From contig NC_031495.1 in the NCBI RefSeq assembly GCF_000237925.1, forward strand, positions 13,031,749-13,095,748: DNA of 64,000 nucleotides, read 5' to 3'. Under the pieces are notes generated by a model. It was given only the letters and a program-made list of their open reading frames with translations. It was not told where the DNA came from and did not search any database. The number at the start of each line of letters is the position of its first letter. Position 1 is the first letter of the stretch. The stretch comes from Schistosoma mansoni. Its lineage: Eukaryota > Platyhelminthes > Trematoda > Strigeidida > Schistosomatidae. Shown here piece after piece: positions 25,563 through 37,038 of the stretch. Both the position numbers and the translations under genes were made by a program.

Positions 25563-28500
25563 ATGGCAAGAGTTGGAAACGGTTTACAAATTCCCTTATC
25601 ATGGATTCCAGTCAAAGATGGTTTGCTTCCAAAGAATGCTGTTAAAGCAGATGAATCAATTTATGTGGCTCGTTGTCGAATAAATGATGATTTAATTTGT
25701 GGCAAATTTTCAGAGAAATATGGAAAAGCATATTTTCCAGTTGACGGTAAAGAGTTGGAAGTCATAGATTATGAAATATTATGCAATACTGGTATTCCTG
25801 GTTGTCGTGAAGGGTATGTTTACTTATTTACTTGTTCAGCGTTACATATATTTCATTTAAAATTCAATTAATGATATCCTACCTATAGTACAAAGTACAA
25901 CCATATGTGTCGAAGCACTTAAACTACGATAATAGTAATAATAATAAGATCTAAACATTTTCAAATTTTATTCTTGCTATGATAAATGCATTGTTTTACA
26001 ACAATTCAAATCGTTCACAGAACCCATTCACTTTGTAGTTACATTGCGTTAATCTTCCAAATTAATATATCTGTCACATTATATGATTTCGATACAGTAT
26101 TAAGTCATGGATACCTATTGATGAGAAGTTGGAATTTATAAAGCTTGTGACTTCAAGCAATATCCAGGCAGTACTCACAGGATGCACATATGCCAACAAG
26201 AGACTGATCAATTGCAGTCTTAAATAACAATGGGAAGATACAAGTAAACAACATCAAGTGAATATAAATTCACCCCATTGCACAAGCAAGTGGATATCAG
26301 GACTCAGTAGTTAAGTAGATAACGCGATGGCATTTGAAGTGGGTGGACATCAACTCTGAGATGCAGGCACATTTAGCTGACGAGTCCCTAATAGGACGAA
26401 ACGCGCGTCCTGGATTCCACTTCTAGCCACTACCCATTTCGTTATTATTATTACTATAATATGAATAATTTATTTTTTACCACTAAATTTAATTAGATGT
26501 GAATGGATAATGATGAATGGAGGTGATGTACCAGAAAATGCATTAGTTGCTGGAATAAATAAAGTCGGTACACCATTGTACATTGTAAAAGGACGAATTC
26601 AAGGTGAAGTATGCGTTGGAAAAGTGAGTTTGATTTTATTGAATGTTGACGTACATCTACTACAGTATGAGGTTCTTTTTTTAAAAAAAATACAATTAAT
26701 TACTGATTACAGTAGTTAATTCTATTTAATTGTTTTAAATAGCCACTGTAAAGTATAATAGTTGTCCCAAGATTTTTATTAAAGTTACTTTTCGTGGAAA
26801 CCAGAATGTATATTATATTCTATTTGAGACTTATCATCTGGATATACCTGTCATATCCTTGTATTGATGTTTATATTGAAACTCGAACCCGGTTCCTTCC
26901 ACTTAAAATGTTAACAAGTTATCTACTGAACTACTGTATTCAAAAACTGATTGATTAGTTTATGCGTTCATGACATCAATATCAGGAAAATATGAACCCT
27001 TACAAACAAGTAAATTTTTGCATAGTTGAAAGCATGAGTCGATTGAAGCTAGACCACCAAGGAAAACCTGGAAGCACTGGACGGTCGTTTCGTCCTATTG
27101 TGGGACTCCTCGGCAGTGCGCACCCACGATCCCGTCTAGCTTCAATTGACTGATGCTTTCAACTATGCAAATACTAAATCTCCACAAAAACCCCTTCTGA
27201 AGTAAATTTTTCCATTTCAAAGGAGTAATCATTTAACGATTATTTTCATCATGAAATGATATCAACTGAAATAAAAACAGGAAAAAAGAACGAAGTTCTT
27301 TCATAGATAGATAATTATCTAAAACTCCTTACCTACGACTTACGCAATTAGATATGATAGATGTTTTTTTTGATAATCATAAAAATGGTGAATAAAGTTG
27401 GAAGTGTAAGACAAGTTGATTTTAACTTTATGATTTAAGGGGTATCTAAGACTCTAAAACAACTAAAGTCACTTGCTTTAATTTTGTTCGTTCATATTTC
27501 CTATTAATGAAGAAATCTGAACCAAAATGAAATGATTGCTTAATGCTCTATGGTTTACACATAAATTGCAATGATTCATCAGATAATTTACTGTAACTGT
27601 AACTAATTAAGTTAAATACTATTAAAAGACATTGAGTTGAATCATGGTTCTTAGGTTTTAGCATTGTAATAACTTATGAACTAATTTAGTAATATTACAA
27701 TGATAAAAGTTATTATGATATTAGAAATTTTTTAATTAAAATATTTTCTTACTGAGATAAGAAGTCATTTAGTCCACTTAAAGTTATTCAGTACCTTTAG
27801 CTTTCACTTTGGGAGCGTTATTCTTCAGATAATTAGGTTACCATCCAATGGTTAATATTTCCAATAGTTGTCTATTGCTCTCGAATCTATAGTAAATGCC
27901 TAAACAAATTAACTGAAAACTAAGATTCGTAAACGGAATTTCTCGAAAGGGTAAATTGTCAAAGCGCTAAAAGGTCTACTGAATAATGTTTAAATAAGAA
28001 GACTAGTTATAATTATAGCTGTAAATCTGAAACAAAAACTTGACTCAATTAAACAGTGAATATATTATTGCGATTAGAGGTACGTAGGTAAGAAAGATGA
28101 GGAGTATTTTTAAAGTTACAGTATGTTAGGTTCCGTGTGGTTAGCAACTGAAGTGAGCGATGCTTTAGCCTAGAGATACATAGTCAACAGTGTAGAAAAC
28201 ACAACAAAATCAGAATGAATCAAAGTCCACTAAGGTCAAGTTCAAAACTTAAAGAAGTCCTACACTAATTATACTCCAAATAAAATAAACAAAGCTATTT
28301 AAAATTGAAGGACTGCAGCTAGTAGTGGAGCAATAGACATGGCTTTCGTCCTACTTGAGGCTGGTCATCTAGTTGTTAGTATATCTGAGTGTTGATTTTT
28401 ACATCAGTATATAATGGCTACTAACACAGTAACTCACACAGGATGCATATATGTTAACAAAGACTGATAATTTTCTAATCTCGAACGTTAATAACGAAAT

Positions 28501-29102
28501 AACTTAAACCCAATCAAGATTTAAAACTATATTCATAAAGTATTTTACTAATTCTACGAATTAATACCTATTGTAGTGAACAAGAACATGAGTGGGGACA
28601 ATCGAATGTATTTAGGCACGAATTACACAATATCTCAGTAAAATATGAGAACTATATAGTAAATATTTACTTTGCAAACTATCAATCAATAGTCTCAATC
28701 TTGACCATTCCTTCTGCAAATATCAGTCCGTGGTCTCCGATTATTATTGTCCATCCATTTTCAAACCAATTGCGTTTCGTTTCCGTTCTTCCGTTATCGA
28801 TCTTCTACTGAAATTCATTTAATACCCGACGATCGTTATATACTACTTATGTGTATATAAGTAATCCACACCACACTATGGAAAAAGATTTAAAATACAC
28901 AACATAAAATGAATTTATTTAATCTCTTACTATAGTTATTATTCTTACTTTGTAATAATCCAGTAATGACTCTATCTCTCTCATTCTCTCTATCTCTTGT
29001 TTGTTTTATCAGTTAATTCAAGGTGAAAGTTCAGGATGTTTTCCATGGGGTGGAGATGAGCATAAATGTGAATATTATGAAGTACTTGTTTTAAGATATT
29101 GA
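25563..29102 (+). CDS. DM9-domain protein, copy 1 (three exons, 155 aa)
   Basis: Coding exons are 25563-25813, 26497-26623 and 29013-29102, with donors GGTATGT (phase 2) and GTGAGT (phase 0) and acceptors AATTAG and TTATCAG; the joined frame gives 155 residues ending in VLRY-stop. It holds two DM9 repeats. Repeat 1 (about residues 1-73) has NGLQIPLSWIP, VARCRINDDLICGKFSEKYG and DYEILC; repeat 2 (about 85-154) has CEWIMMNGGDVPENA, YIVKGRIQGEVCVGK and EYYEVLV. DM9 proteins in molluscs, insects and flukes are small, lack signal peptides, and some bind mannose as pattern-recognition lectins; that role here is inference. I chose ATG at 25563 because the DM9 fold starts there; an acceptor-like TTTTTTATAG lies just upstream (to 25549), so a 5' UTR exon or spliced leader is possible. 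AATAAA follows at 29132. The introns (683 and 2,389 bp) hold repeats. Paralogue: the minus-strand gene at 37-39.5 kb. Confidence 0.88.
26130..26430 (+). mobile_element. Family A (Smα-like) SINE in DM9 copy 1 intron 1
   Basis: A nearly full-length Smα-like copy in the same direction as the host gene, from the CAATATCCAGGCAGTAC block through the GACTCAGTAGTTAAG head to the hammerhead and CTAGCCACTACCCATTT tail. The middle of the tRNA-like head is shortened, so the B-box is missing. Its ribozyme is described separately. Confidence 0.85.
26371..26415 (+). ncRNA. Hammerhead ribozyme (Smα type), apparently intact
   Basis: Stem I ATTTAG (26371-26376) pairs with CTGGAT (26410-26415) with two G-U wobbles. 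The core CTGACGA, stem II GTCC/GGAC, GAAA and the minimal stem III (A-C...G-T around GCGC) are all present; the cleavage triplet GTC is 26407-26409. Schistosome Smα ribozymes of this form are known to cut. It lies in sense inside intron 1 of the DM9 gene. Confidence 0.8.
26808..26945 (-). repeat. Degenerate family A copy in DM9 copy 1 intron 2
   Basis: Reads on minus with TATTTGAGACTTATCATCTGG (hammerhead remnant, shown in part) followed by a head resembling ACTCGAACCCGG; core residues are lost. It is a relic. Confidence 0.55.
27008..27205 (-). mobile_element. Family B copy with inverted ends (hairpin form)
   Basis: Begins with GTTGAAAGCATGAGTC-ATTGAAGCTAGAC and ends, in inverted order, with GTCTAGCTTCAATTGAC and GATGCTTTCAAC, so the whole copy can fold into one long hairpin. 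The minus-strand hammerhead has stem II, GAAA and GTC, but its first core box reads CCGAGGA instead of CTGAGGA, so it is probably inactive. Ends in CCCCTTCTGA. Confidence 0.7.
27206..28309. other. Intronic AT-rich sequence of DM9 copy 1
   Basis: Within intron 2; no recognised repeat or coding signal. Confidence 0.5.
28310..28460 (-). repeat. Degenerate family A copy
   Basis: Keeps GCTAGTAGTGGA and CTTTCGTCCTACTTG-like words of the Smα hammerhead half; strongly decayed. Confidence 0.45.
28570..28879. mobile_element. Family C MITE-like element
   Basis: About 310 bp with ends ATTGTAGTG and the inverted form of the same word (CACACCACACTAT). Near one end is the family's palindrome, here TACTACTTATGTGTATATAAGT. 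The same arrangement is found at 30.3, 36.4, 47.8, 51.0, 51.4 and 56.6 kb. No coding capacity. Confidence 0.65.
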
Positions 29103-29245
29103 AAACTATACGATACATTTGTTTATCTTATAATAAAAAAACTATTTTGACACAGAGAAATATATTTAATTTAAAAATGATCCTTATGAATTTCGTATAA
29201 TAATTATTTATAATCATACAGCAATACTAAATAAATAAATATAAA

Positions 29246-29412
29246 TATCAGAAAGGGGTTTTGTGGAAATCTTAGTAATTTTATATAGTTGAGATCATGA
29301 GTCAATTGAAGCTAGACCACCAAAGAAAACCTGGAAGCGCTGGACGGCCGTTTCGCCCTATTGTGGGACTCATTATCAGTGCGCATCCACGATCCCGCCT
29401 CGCGAGATTTTA
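29246..29412 (-). mobile_element. Family B copy beside the DM9 copy 1 end
   Basis: Starts with CAGAAAGGGGTTTTGTGG about 110 bases after the AATAAA of the DM9 gene and runs to GATCCCGCCTCGCGAGATTT. Stem III, GTC and stem I are kept in the minus-strand hammerhead, but the first core box contains an insertion (CTGATAATGA). Truncated before the tRNA-like head. Confidence 0.7.
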
Positions 29413-30337
29413 CTTTTCCCATGTGTATGTGATTTATACCTTTGATATATGTGACTATCTTAATTAACCTGCTCAAAATTATTTCATTTAGCTCAGTGTC
29501 AGTTATGTATAATTTATAAAAAAAAGTGATTTAATTTTAGTGCTTCATCTAAATTTTTGAAAAATTGATATTATGGGTTAATTGAATTTTGTTATATGGT
29601 TTAAAATAATAATTTTATTATTATTAGCTTTATTCGATATCATATTTTTAGTACAATATAGAATTCTTAGCACAAAGTATTTCAACACGTTTCCGTTTCT
29701 TACTTCTTGGTCGACCCTGACGATAAGTATTGAATGATCACTAGTTAGAAGTTAACAGTCTAGTCAATCGATATCTGAATAATGTACATTATTTTCTCTG
29801 CATATTGCTAGCAATCACGATATCTCTGATTAGGCTCGTTTGTTACCTTTACAGAGAAAGGTTATACACTTTTCAGAAACGCACTTGAATAGGCTATGCG
29901 ATTAATAGCCATAATGATGCATTAAAACAAACAAAATTAGATAACTTCTTAAAATATCTAGATGACAGGAACAGGTAGCCAAGATGTTTAAGCAGGCCAT
30001 TAATCAAACGCTCAATAAATGAACACTTAATTAGCTGAAAAAAAGTTAATGAGTGTTGAAAATGTCTGTAACATTTTCAATATCCAGTAAATCTGTTAGA
30101 TTTAGTACTTATGACTATTTTTCCACTTTTTTTAGTGAATACGTGCTGTATATTAGAGTGTGATCTGTGTCAAAGATTTAATTTTTCATCCAGTATGATG
30201 GGCTTCACTATACTGATCTTTATAACAGATAAATGAGGATAATTCTAGTAGCATGAAATGATATCATTAGTGCAAATCACACTCCACTATACACTTCGCT
30301 CACTAAAAACACGATGAAAAATAGCTTACAATATTGA
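29413..30337. other. AT-rich spacer, nothing recognised
   Basis: No gene or known repeat is visible. Confidence 0.5.
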
Positions 30338-30626
30338 ATATTATAGTGAACAAGAACACGGGTGGGACAAATTACAGACTATCTCACTAAAATCTGATAA
30401 CCATCTAGTCAACAGTTAATTTGCAAAATAGCAATCAATCATCTCAATTGTGACTGTTCCTTCTGCAAATATCAGTTCATCTTCTCTGATTTCGTTGTTC
30501 ATGCATTTTCATATCAATTGCGTTCCGTTTTGGTTCTTTCCTTATCAATCTTCTAGTGAAATACATTCTATGCCTGATGATCACCATATACTACTTATAT
30601 AGATATAAGTAACCCACACCACAATA
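30338..30626. mobile_element. Family C MITE-like element
   Basis: Parallels the 28.6-kb copy along its full length (GTGAACAAGAACACG at the left, CCCACACCACAATA at the right) with the TACTTATATAGATATAAGTA palindrome near the right end. Same orientation as the 28.6-kb copy. Confidence 0.65.
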
Positions 30627-30737
30627 CGACACATTCATTATGAATTAAAAAATATTTCGTGTAAACTCAACCTCTTAAGACATCAATGTTATGAAAAAAG
30701 AATTTTATTTAAGATAATCCACAAACCACTTATAAGC

Positions 30738-30965
30738 AAAGATGGATAATGGCTAGTAGTAGAATCCATGACGCGCATTTCCTCCTATTTGGGACTCGTC
30801 AGTTGGATGTACCTGCATCTCAGAGTTGATGTTCACTCTAGGACTGGAACCCAGTATCGTTTGCTTCAAACGCCATCGAGTTATTCACTGAACTACTGAG
30901 TCCTGATAGCCACTTGCCTGTGCAATAGGGTGAACTTTGAATTCACTTGGTATTGTTTGTTTGAA
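30738..30965 (-). mobile_element. Family A (Smα-like) SINE
   Basis: AAAGATGGATAATGGCTAG at the left, then a hammerhead on minus with core CTGACGA and GAAA. Stem II has a closing mismatch (GTCC/GGAG) and stem III a wobble. The tRNA-like head follows (ACTGGAACCCAGTATCG), with TTGTTTGTTTGAATCC at the right end. Confidence 0.75.
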
Positions 30966-32764
30966 TCCATAAACCATTTGTCTATAAAAAATAAACTGAA
31001 TATATAAAGTTAATTATTCCTGTTTAAATTATAATCCATAAACAAGGAACGATTGAAGTTAATTTTATAGAACATTATGAGCTTTAAATAAAACACAACA
31101 GTATTCCTAAATTTTAATGCTTTCTACAATATTATAACAATTTAAGATATTATTTAATTATGTTCCAAGTTTCTCTAACTATTTCACACTCATCAGCGAT
31201 GAGTATCTATAACATGACAGAGTTCAAGAACTCATTAGTGAATTTATTCTCTCAACAACCGATCATATATAATAATGATAATCTGAACACGAATTGATTA
31301 TATAACACTAGTCATTTTCATAATAAAACAGTTAATACATGTGACACGTATAAATAATACAATAAGAAGATAAAGTTTACGAGAAATAATATAATTAACA
31401 TTAGCGTAGTCGATTCCGAATGATTTGGTCACACATTGACTTACGAAAACACTTAAATATAGTGACGGTAGTCGATAGGAAACCCTGAAGTTAAGTCACG
31501 TGTTATGTGCCACTTATTAGTAAGGTATATCTATAATCTTGATGGAACCAATCCTTTCTATAGGATTTGATCAGCACTAAGGACTTAGGGTACATTATAT
31601 TTATCATTCAGTAAGTAATCAATTGTGAGTACATTTATATAATGATGAAAAAGCGATATGAGTCACATCACTCTGGATATTAAGTGAGTATTACAAGAGT
31701 AGTCTTATTGTATGGAAAAATTAATTTTGAACTTATAAGAAGTATTTCGATTTGAGTATGGATGAAGCTTCCTCAAACCGAAGCGATTTGTCCTAAATAA
31801 TTTCTAGACAAAAAAGAAATGGCTGGGTTAAAGTCAATCGTACGACCAGTTTTAAATTTGTGTTTGGCATCTATTTGTCATCTACTATCATTGAGTCATT
31901 TGACATTATCTATTTTTGTATGTTTAAAATCATTTTGTAGTTACACCAATCCTACTATAATATTGGGCATTCAGTCTTTAAAGTGGTGTGCTTCTTATTG
32001 TTTTTTTCCGCCTTATTTGTTTGTTTACCAGTCATTCATTTTAACTAAATTCCATGGATTAATGTTTGATTTGGCTACTAAAATAATTGATTCGATTTGA
32101 TTTTTCACTTATATGTTGGATTTCACGTGATTAGTAACAACAAACAAGAATTTGATGTTGATAAAATTTCAAATTTAACAGGGAGCATCAGTTTCCTCAT
32201 AAATGTAGATATGCTTGATTAATGAAATCTAACTACGTTTTCTCACTACTTATTTTTTAATAAACTAACTTTAGAAAAAAACTGAAGTATCAGATAGAAT
32301 CATTTAGTTCCTTGACCTAGTTGTAACTTGCTGAATAGAATTTCAACAACTCTAGGAGCTAGAGACTGATTACTAATTAATAATCTGTCAACTGCCTTTA
32401 ACAATCTAACATCGAAGTATAGTACGCTTAGTATCGAAACATACTGATTAATGGAAACATTTCATCTTGATCAATAGATTTTTAAGAAAACACCACATTA
32501 TCATGACATCGGTTATTACTCAGTGAGCAATTAATTTTATGTACATACGTGTATATCGTGTTCGGGGTCATGACTGTGTATTGTTAGGTTGTTGAAAAAA
32601 AATGAAACGTTGACCTCGTATTTTTTTCCTGTCATGTGAAGTAAATGATATGGCCGTAAATAAAGTTTTATTTACTGAATTGTCATTAACTTATCACGAA
32701 TTATCATAAACCTGTTCAAAAAGAAATAAAGTCTATAACTCAAATACTTACTTACTTACGCCTG
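30966..32764. other. AT-rich spacer with one unsupported open frame
   Basis: The only sizeable frame, 31819-32100 (93 codons), is rich in L, S, F and would form membrane segments, but it lacks splice or promoter context and looks like chance in T-rich DNA. No repeat recognised. Confidence 0.35.
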
Positions 32765-33565
32765 TTACTACTCGTGGAGGAATATAGGGCACCCACCACC
32801 ATTCTCCATCCATCTCTGTCCTCGGCAATCCTTTCCAGTTCATTGCAGTTCCTATTCATCCTTTTCATGTCTGCTTCCAATTCTCGAAGCAGTGGGATCT
32901 TCGGTCTCCCACTTTCCCGTCTCGATACAGGATTCCAAGTTAGCGCTTGCTTCCTGATTCAGTTTGGTGATTTCTTCAATGTGTGTCCTATCCACTTCAA
33001 ACATCTTTTCGTAATTTTCTCTTCAGATGGAACTTAGTTTGTTCTCTACCACAGTAGGTTGTTGCTGATGATATCTAGTCAACGGATATTGAGTATTTTA
33101 CATAGACAATTGTTTATAAATACTTGTAAATTTTTGATGATGTGGTAGTTCTCCACGTTTCAGCTCCGTACAATACAACGGTTTTGATGTTCGTATTGAA
33201 TATTTTGACTTTGATACTGGTTGACAGTTGCTTTGAGTTCCATATGTTGTTCAATTGTAGGAATGCTGTCCTTGCTTTACCAATCCTTGCCTTTACGTCT
33301 GCGTCAGATCCTCCACGATCGTCGACGATTCTGTCCAGGTACATGAAAGATTCCACATGTTCCAGAGTTTCGCCACCAAGTGTGATTGGGTTCGTGTTCT
33401 CTGCGCTGTATTTGAGGATTTTACTTTTGCACCTGTGTATGTTGAGGCCTACTGGTGCAGAGTCATCTGTTACTCTGTGGTTGTCTTGAACTGCATTTGT
33501 TCGTGTGTATGTGATAGAAGGGCTAGGTCATCTGCGAGGTCCAAATCGTCTAGTTGCATTCTATA
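32765..33565 (-). mobile_element. RTE-like LINE, 3' coding fragment
   Basis: On minus this carries the C-terminal half of a schistosome RTE reverse transcriptase: LDGETLE-like then ESFMYLDRIVDDRGGSDADVKARIGKARTAFLQLNNIWNSKQ (shown here by its ends only: ESFMYL...NSKQ), then the YGAETWRTTT box near 33170 and a K/R-rich tail towards 32770. Reading frames are interrupted several times. The active-site FADD box would lie beyond 33565 and is missing, so the copy is 5'-truncated. Confidence 0.8.
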
Positions 33566-34627
33566 ACTTAATGTTCGATTGTAATTATTTTTGACTGTTA
33601 CTATTTTTAATGTTATAATACTATTGAATTTGATTTTATTTACTAATCAGTACTAATCATTATGAATATAAGTTCATAAGGAAATCCATATAGGAATATA
33701 GAGTTCGGTTAGTTCTTAGTGCATATTCAACTTAACTCTTTTCACTTCTGTAAGGTTATATAAGCCATTGTGTGATTTCTTAATAAAATCATTGTGTTAT
33801 GGGTAGTCAGAGTAAACTTCATTGAGTCTAAACCATTTCAAACAGCTCAATTTTCTGTTGTTTATTGTACAATACTTTATTAATCAATATCTAGTCGCCC
33901 GCTATAGAGAAATTTCTATATTTTACCAAACATTACCGGGTTATTATTTTTGTGACGATGTCAATGGAACTGTTATATTTTTAACATTAACTGTTGGTGT
34001 CTAGGTTAGTAGTTTTTAGAACCTCAGCAACATTGAAAATTCTATTATTACAAAGTATTTTTTGAATCAGACTGTTAAATATTTGGTTTACTAAAACAAA
34101 AAAATATTAAATTAATTAAATATATATCTAGACTGCTAAGCTATCTGAGTTTGATAAAGATATATGTGCTTCTTATATGAGTGCCCGAATCGCTTAATTA
34201 TGTTAGAAAACTAAAAGTAAGTAGGAGTCTTTGATTGGCTGACCGAATATGAAGTCACATTTTCAATCAGTAGCGTTCGCCCATCAACATATCTCACTAA
34301 TCATTTGGCTTATGTCTGATTGGCCCAGTGTATTACTCATCTCCCTTTTATTTGAATTCAACTATATGAGTTAGGTTGGAAGTACATTAAAACACAACAA
34401 AAAAAACAAATTTATGCTTAAGATGGTAGAAATGCGTTTATTATACTTTACATGTATTTCACATGGCAATCATTCACTTTACAATAGCTATCATAGATAA
34501 CGGAATAACAGATACTCCGATACTCCCAAACGTCTCTACAAAAGGATTCTTAATTTATGTGTTTAAGACAGATATATGTGATGCAATGACTGTGGTAATA
34601 ATAATTCTAAGTTTAATTAACAGAGAA
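33566..34627. other. AT-rich spacer, nothing recognised
   Basis: No coding signal or repeat match found. Confidence 0.5.
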
Positions 34628-34965
34628 AGATGCTGTCTAGCAGTGAAATGCAGAAGGCACGTTTCATCCTATTTGGGATTCGTCAGAGTCGATGCTCACT
34701 CTCAGACTATTCGCTTCAAAAGCCATAGCGTTATTCACTTGGCTACTGAATCCAGTTAGCCACTGGCTTGTCCAATGGGGGAGGAGTTTAGTTCATTTGT
34801 ATTGGTTGTTTAAATCTTCCTACTGATGTTGAGGACTGTGAGTATTGAGTCTCTTTTTGATATGTATACATCCTGTATAGATTGCCTTGATATTCTAAAA
34901 TTAAGACTGATCAATTACAGACCTTGACATCAATGAGAAGATTCAAGAAACAAATACAAATGAAT
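34628..34965 (-). mobile_element. Family A (Smα-like) SINE, diverged
   Basis: Reads on minus from AAAGATGCTGTCTAGCAGTG through a decayed hammerhead (ATCCTATTTGGGATTCGTCAG) to the CCACTGGCTTGTCC block and TTAAATCTTCCTACTGATG. Stem II keeps an A-T in place of the consensus G-C pair (ATCC/GGAT), while stem I is lost. Confidence 0.65.
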
Positions 34966-35677
34966 GATAAGTTTTAACTCAAATTGAGTAATTACAACTT
35001 TTATTGATCCGAAGGTAGGATCTTTATTTGGTGTATGAAACTACATTTTTGATTGGTTGGAGAAAGTAAATCAAACGAGATTAACCTGACACTTCATATA
35101 ACGGATTTTAAAAATATATTTAGTAGTTATTGCTTTTCGCGTCACTATCTTATCATAGTACCAAAACAATATCAATGAAGATGATTTTTACAAATAGTTT
35201 TCTTTTCCTTAAAGCTTCCTATCACTGTTATCACGGCCAATTAATATCGTTTTGAATATGAGTAACTAGATCAGAGCAGTTTTTCTGTAATATATTGGTT
35301 AAGAATCTATAAAGAATAAAACTATTTTCTGGTATCTCAGTGGGACTAAGTTCTATGTAAAGTATACTAAAGATATTTTTCATCGAAATTATCAATAAGA
35401 CTCATCTTAAATATCAAACTAACAGTAGCATTCAACAATTGGTATATTTCATTTTCTGAACTTACAGCATCTCTAACAAAATCACCTATCGTAATTATAT
35501 CATGAGAATAACTTTAAAATGAACAATACTTAAACTATCCCTATTCCAATTCAATAAACTATAACCATAATTCAACATAATCACTATATCATGAAGTTTG
35601 TAAGGTATGCTTGAAAGTAAAGCTCTAAGAGGAATATGTTCTGTTAGAGAAATGTTTTCTTGACAATAGCTACATTG

Positions 35678-35815
35678 TTAGATGGTGGAGAAGATTTGTA
35701 GCTCAGGTGGATGATTTTGATGGCGTTTTGTTCTCTGAGCTGGATGGTTTGGTCGTGGATCTTTCGTGGATCATCGTCATTCTGAATGACATCATCAGCA
35801 CAAACTTTGGGTAGA
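35678..35815. repeat. Dispersed repeat E
   Basis: The block GGTGGAGAAGATTTGTAGCT is found again at 43210-43290 (GGTGGAGAATATTTGTAGCT), where it is followed by its own inverted half (GAAAGCTCCACGACCAAACGG versus TTGGTCGTGGATCTTTC, shown in part). It appears to be a foldback-type repeat. The surrounding 34966-36413 is otherwise plain AT-rich DNA. Confidence 0.45.
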
Positions 35816-36413
35816 AGTAAATTTCACTGAAACATTTGTGTAATTCAACTTAAATTGTACAGAAAACCGACGCAATCCAGCTACATATAGTATAACATTA
35901 TTTTCTGTTTTCATTTTCTTTTGAAATGTAGGTGTTTGTATAAACCTTAAAACTATAAAGAAATTGCCTAACGTTATACCATTTATTTTTCATCTTCACA
36001 TGGTTGATTTTTCAGTTTTGCATTCAAGAAAATGATGATGATAAAGTAGTCCTGTTGGATTATTTGTGTCTTTAATAATTCTGTTGTTATAAACTCGATT
36101 CTCTCCTATAGATTAAACAGACTTTACAGTCAACCACTTAACCTAAAACAGCCCCAAATACTTTTTACCAGTTAATACTGAAAACGAAAGTGTTATGAAA
36201 CGCCAATGTGTATCTCTTGTGAATAAAAGGCTTAGCCTACTTTCTTTGGCTAGGATGTAACATCTATTACACCATAAAGAATCTGAAGTTGTAGTTATAT
36301 AACCTCCTTTGTACATTTACGTATTCTGTAACTCTTTCCATAATATATATAATTCTTTTGAAGGTTATTGATAATTATATATATGTGTAGTTATCAGCTA
36401 CTTTCAGAAGGAA

Positions 36414-36680
36414 TGTGGTGTATGTTACTTATGTAGATATAAATAGCATATTACACCAATCAGAAATGGAATATCTGGAAGCAGAAGCTTGAGAAGATCA
36501 AATAAAAGGAGAATGGAAACATGGAGTAATTGTTATTGCAATGAAGGAATAATGAAGTCTAAGGAAAATGACAGGATTTGCAAATGAAGTATTGAACATA
36601 TGGTTACTACAAGGAAGTAAATAGCTTTAAATCCTTCTATATGTTACTTATCTTGTGTTAGTTTAGCAGTGATGATTAAT
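36414..36680. mobile_element. Family C MITE-like element, diverged
   Basis: Starts GTGGTGTATGTTACTTATG with the palindrome-like TACTTATGTAGATATAAATA, then the purine-rich AGAAGCTTGAGAAGATCAA core shared with the 51.0-kb copy. The distal end is decayed. Confidence 0.55.
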
Positions 36681-37038
36681 TTACATGTAAACTGATGCAA
36701 AGGGTCTATGATTTTGAAAACTTTCACAGTGTTAACATTGTCTATTAAGAAATAGACCGAGAATGATGTAACAGATTAGACTATTCTCTTTATATGAATT
36801 AAATAAGAGAAATAATTATAATAAACAAATTTTATTCAGAAAAATGATTATCATTTGGTTTTACAAAAAAAAACTGGGTAGGTGTTTTTCAATGGTCATT
36901 AATTGGTTGACAACAAAAACGGTGAATAAGAATGAATGAAATAATAAATGATTGATTTTTTTCAAAAAAAAAAAAGAAAATTTAATTTACGATTATTATG
37001 GTTTTGGAATTCGTACTTTTTTAAAAATTTTTTTGTAG

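Noticed and set aside
31819-32100. A small membrane protein gene
   Set aside because: Hydrophobic composition follows from T-rich DNA; no splice or promoter signs.
33142-33489. A 115-codon plus-strand protein
   Set aside because: It is the antisense shadow of the RTE fragment on the minus strand.
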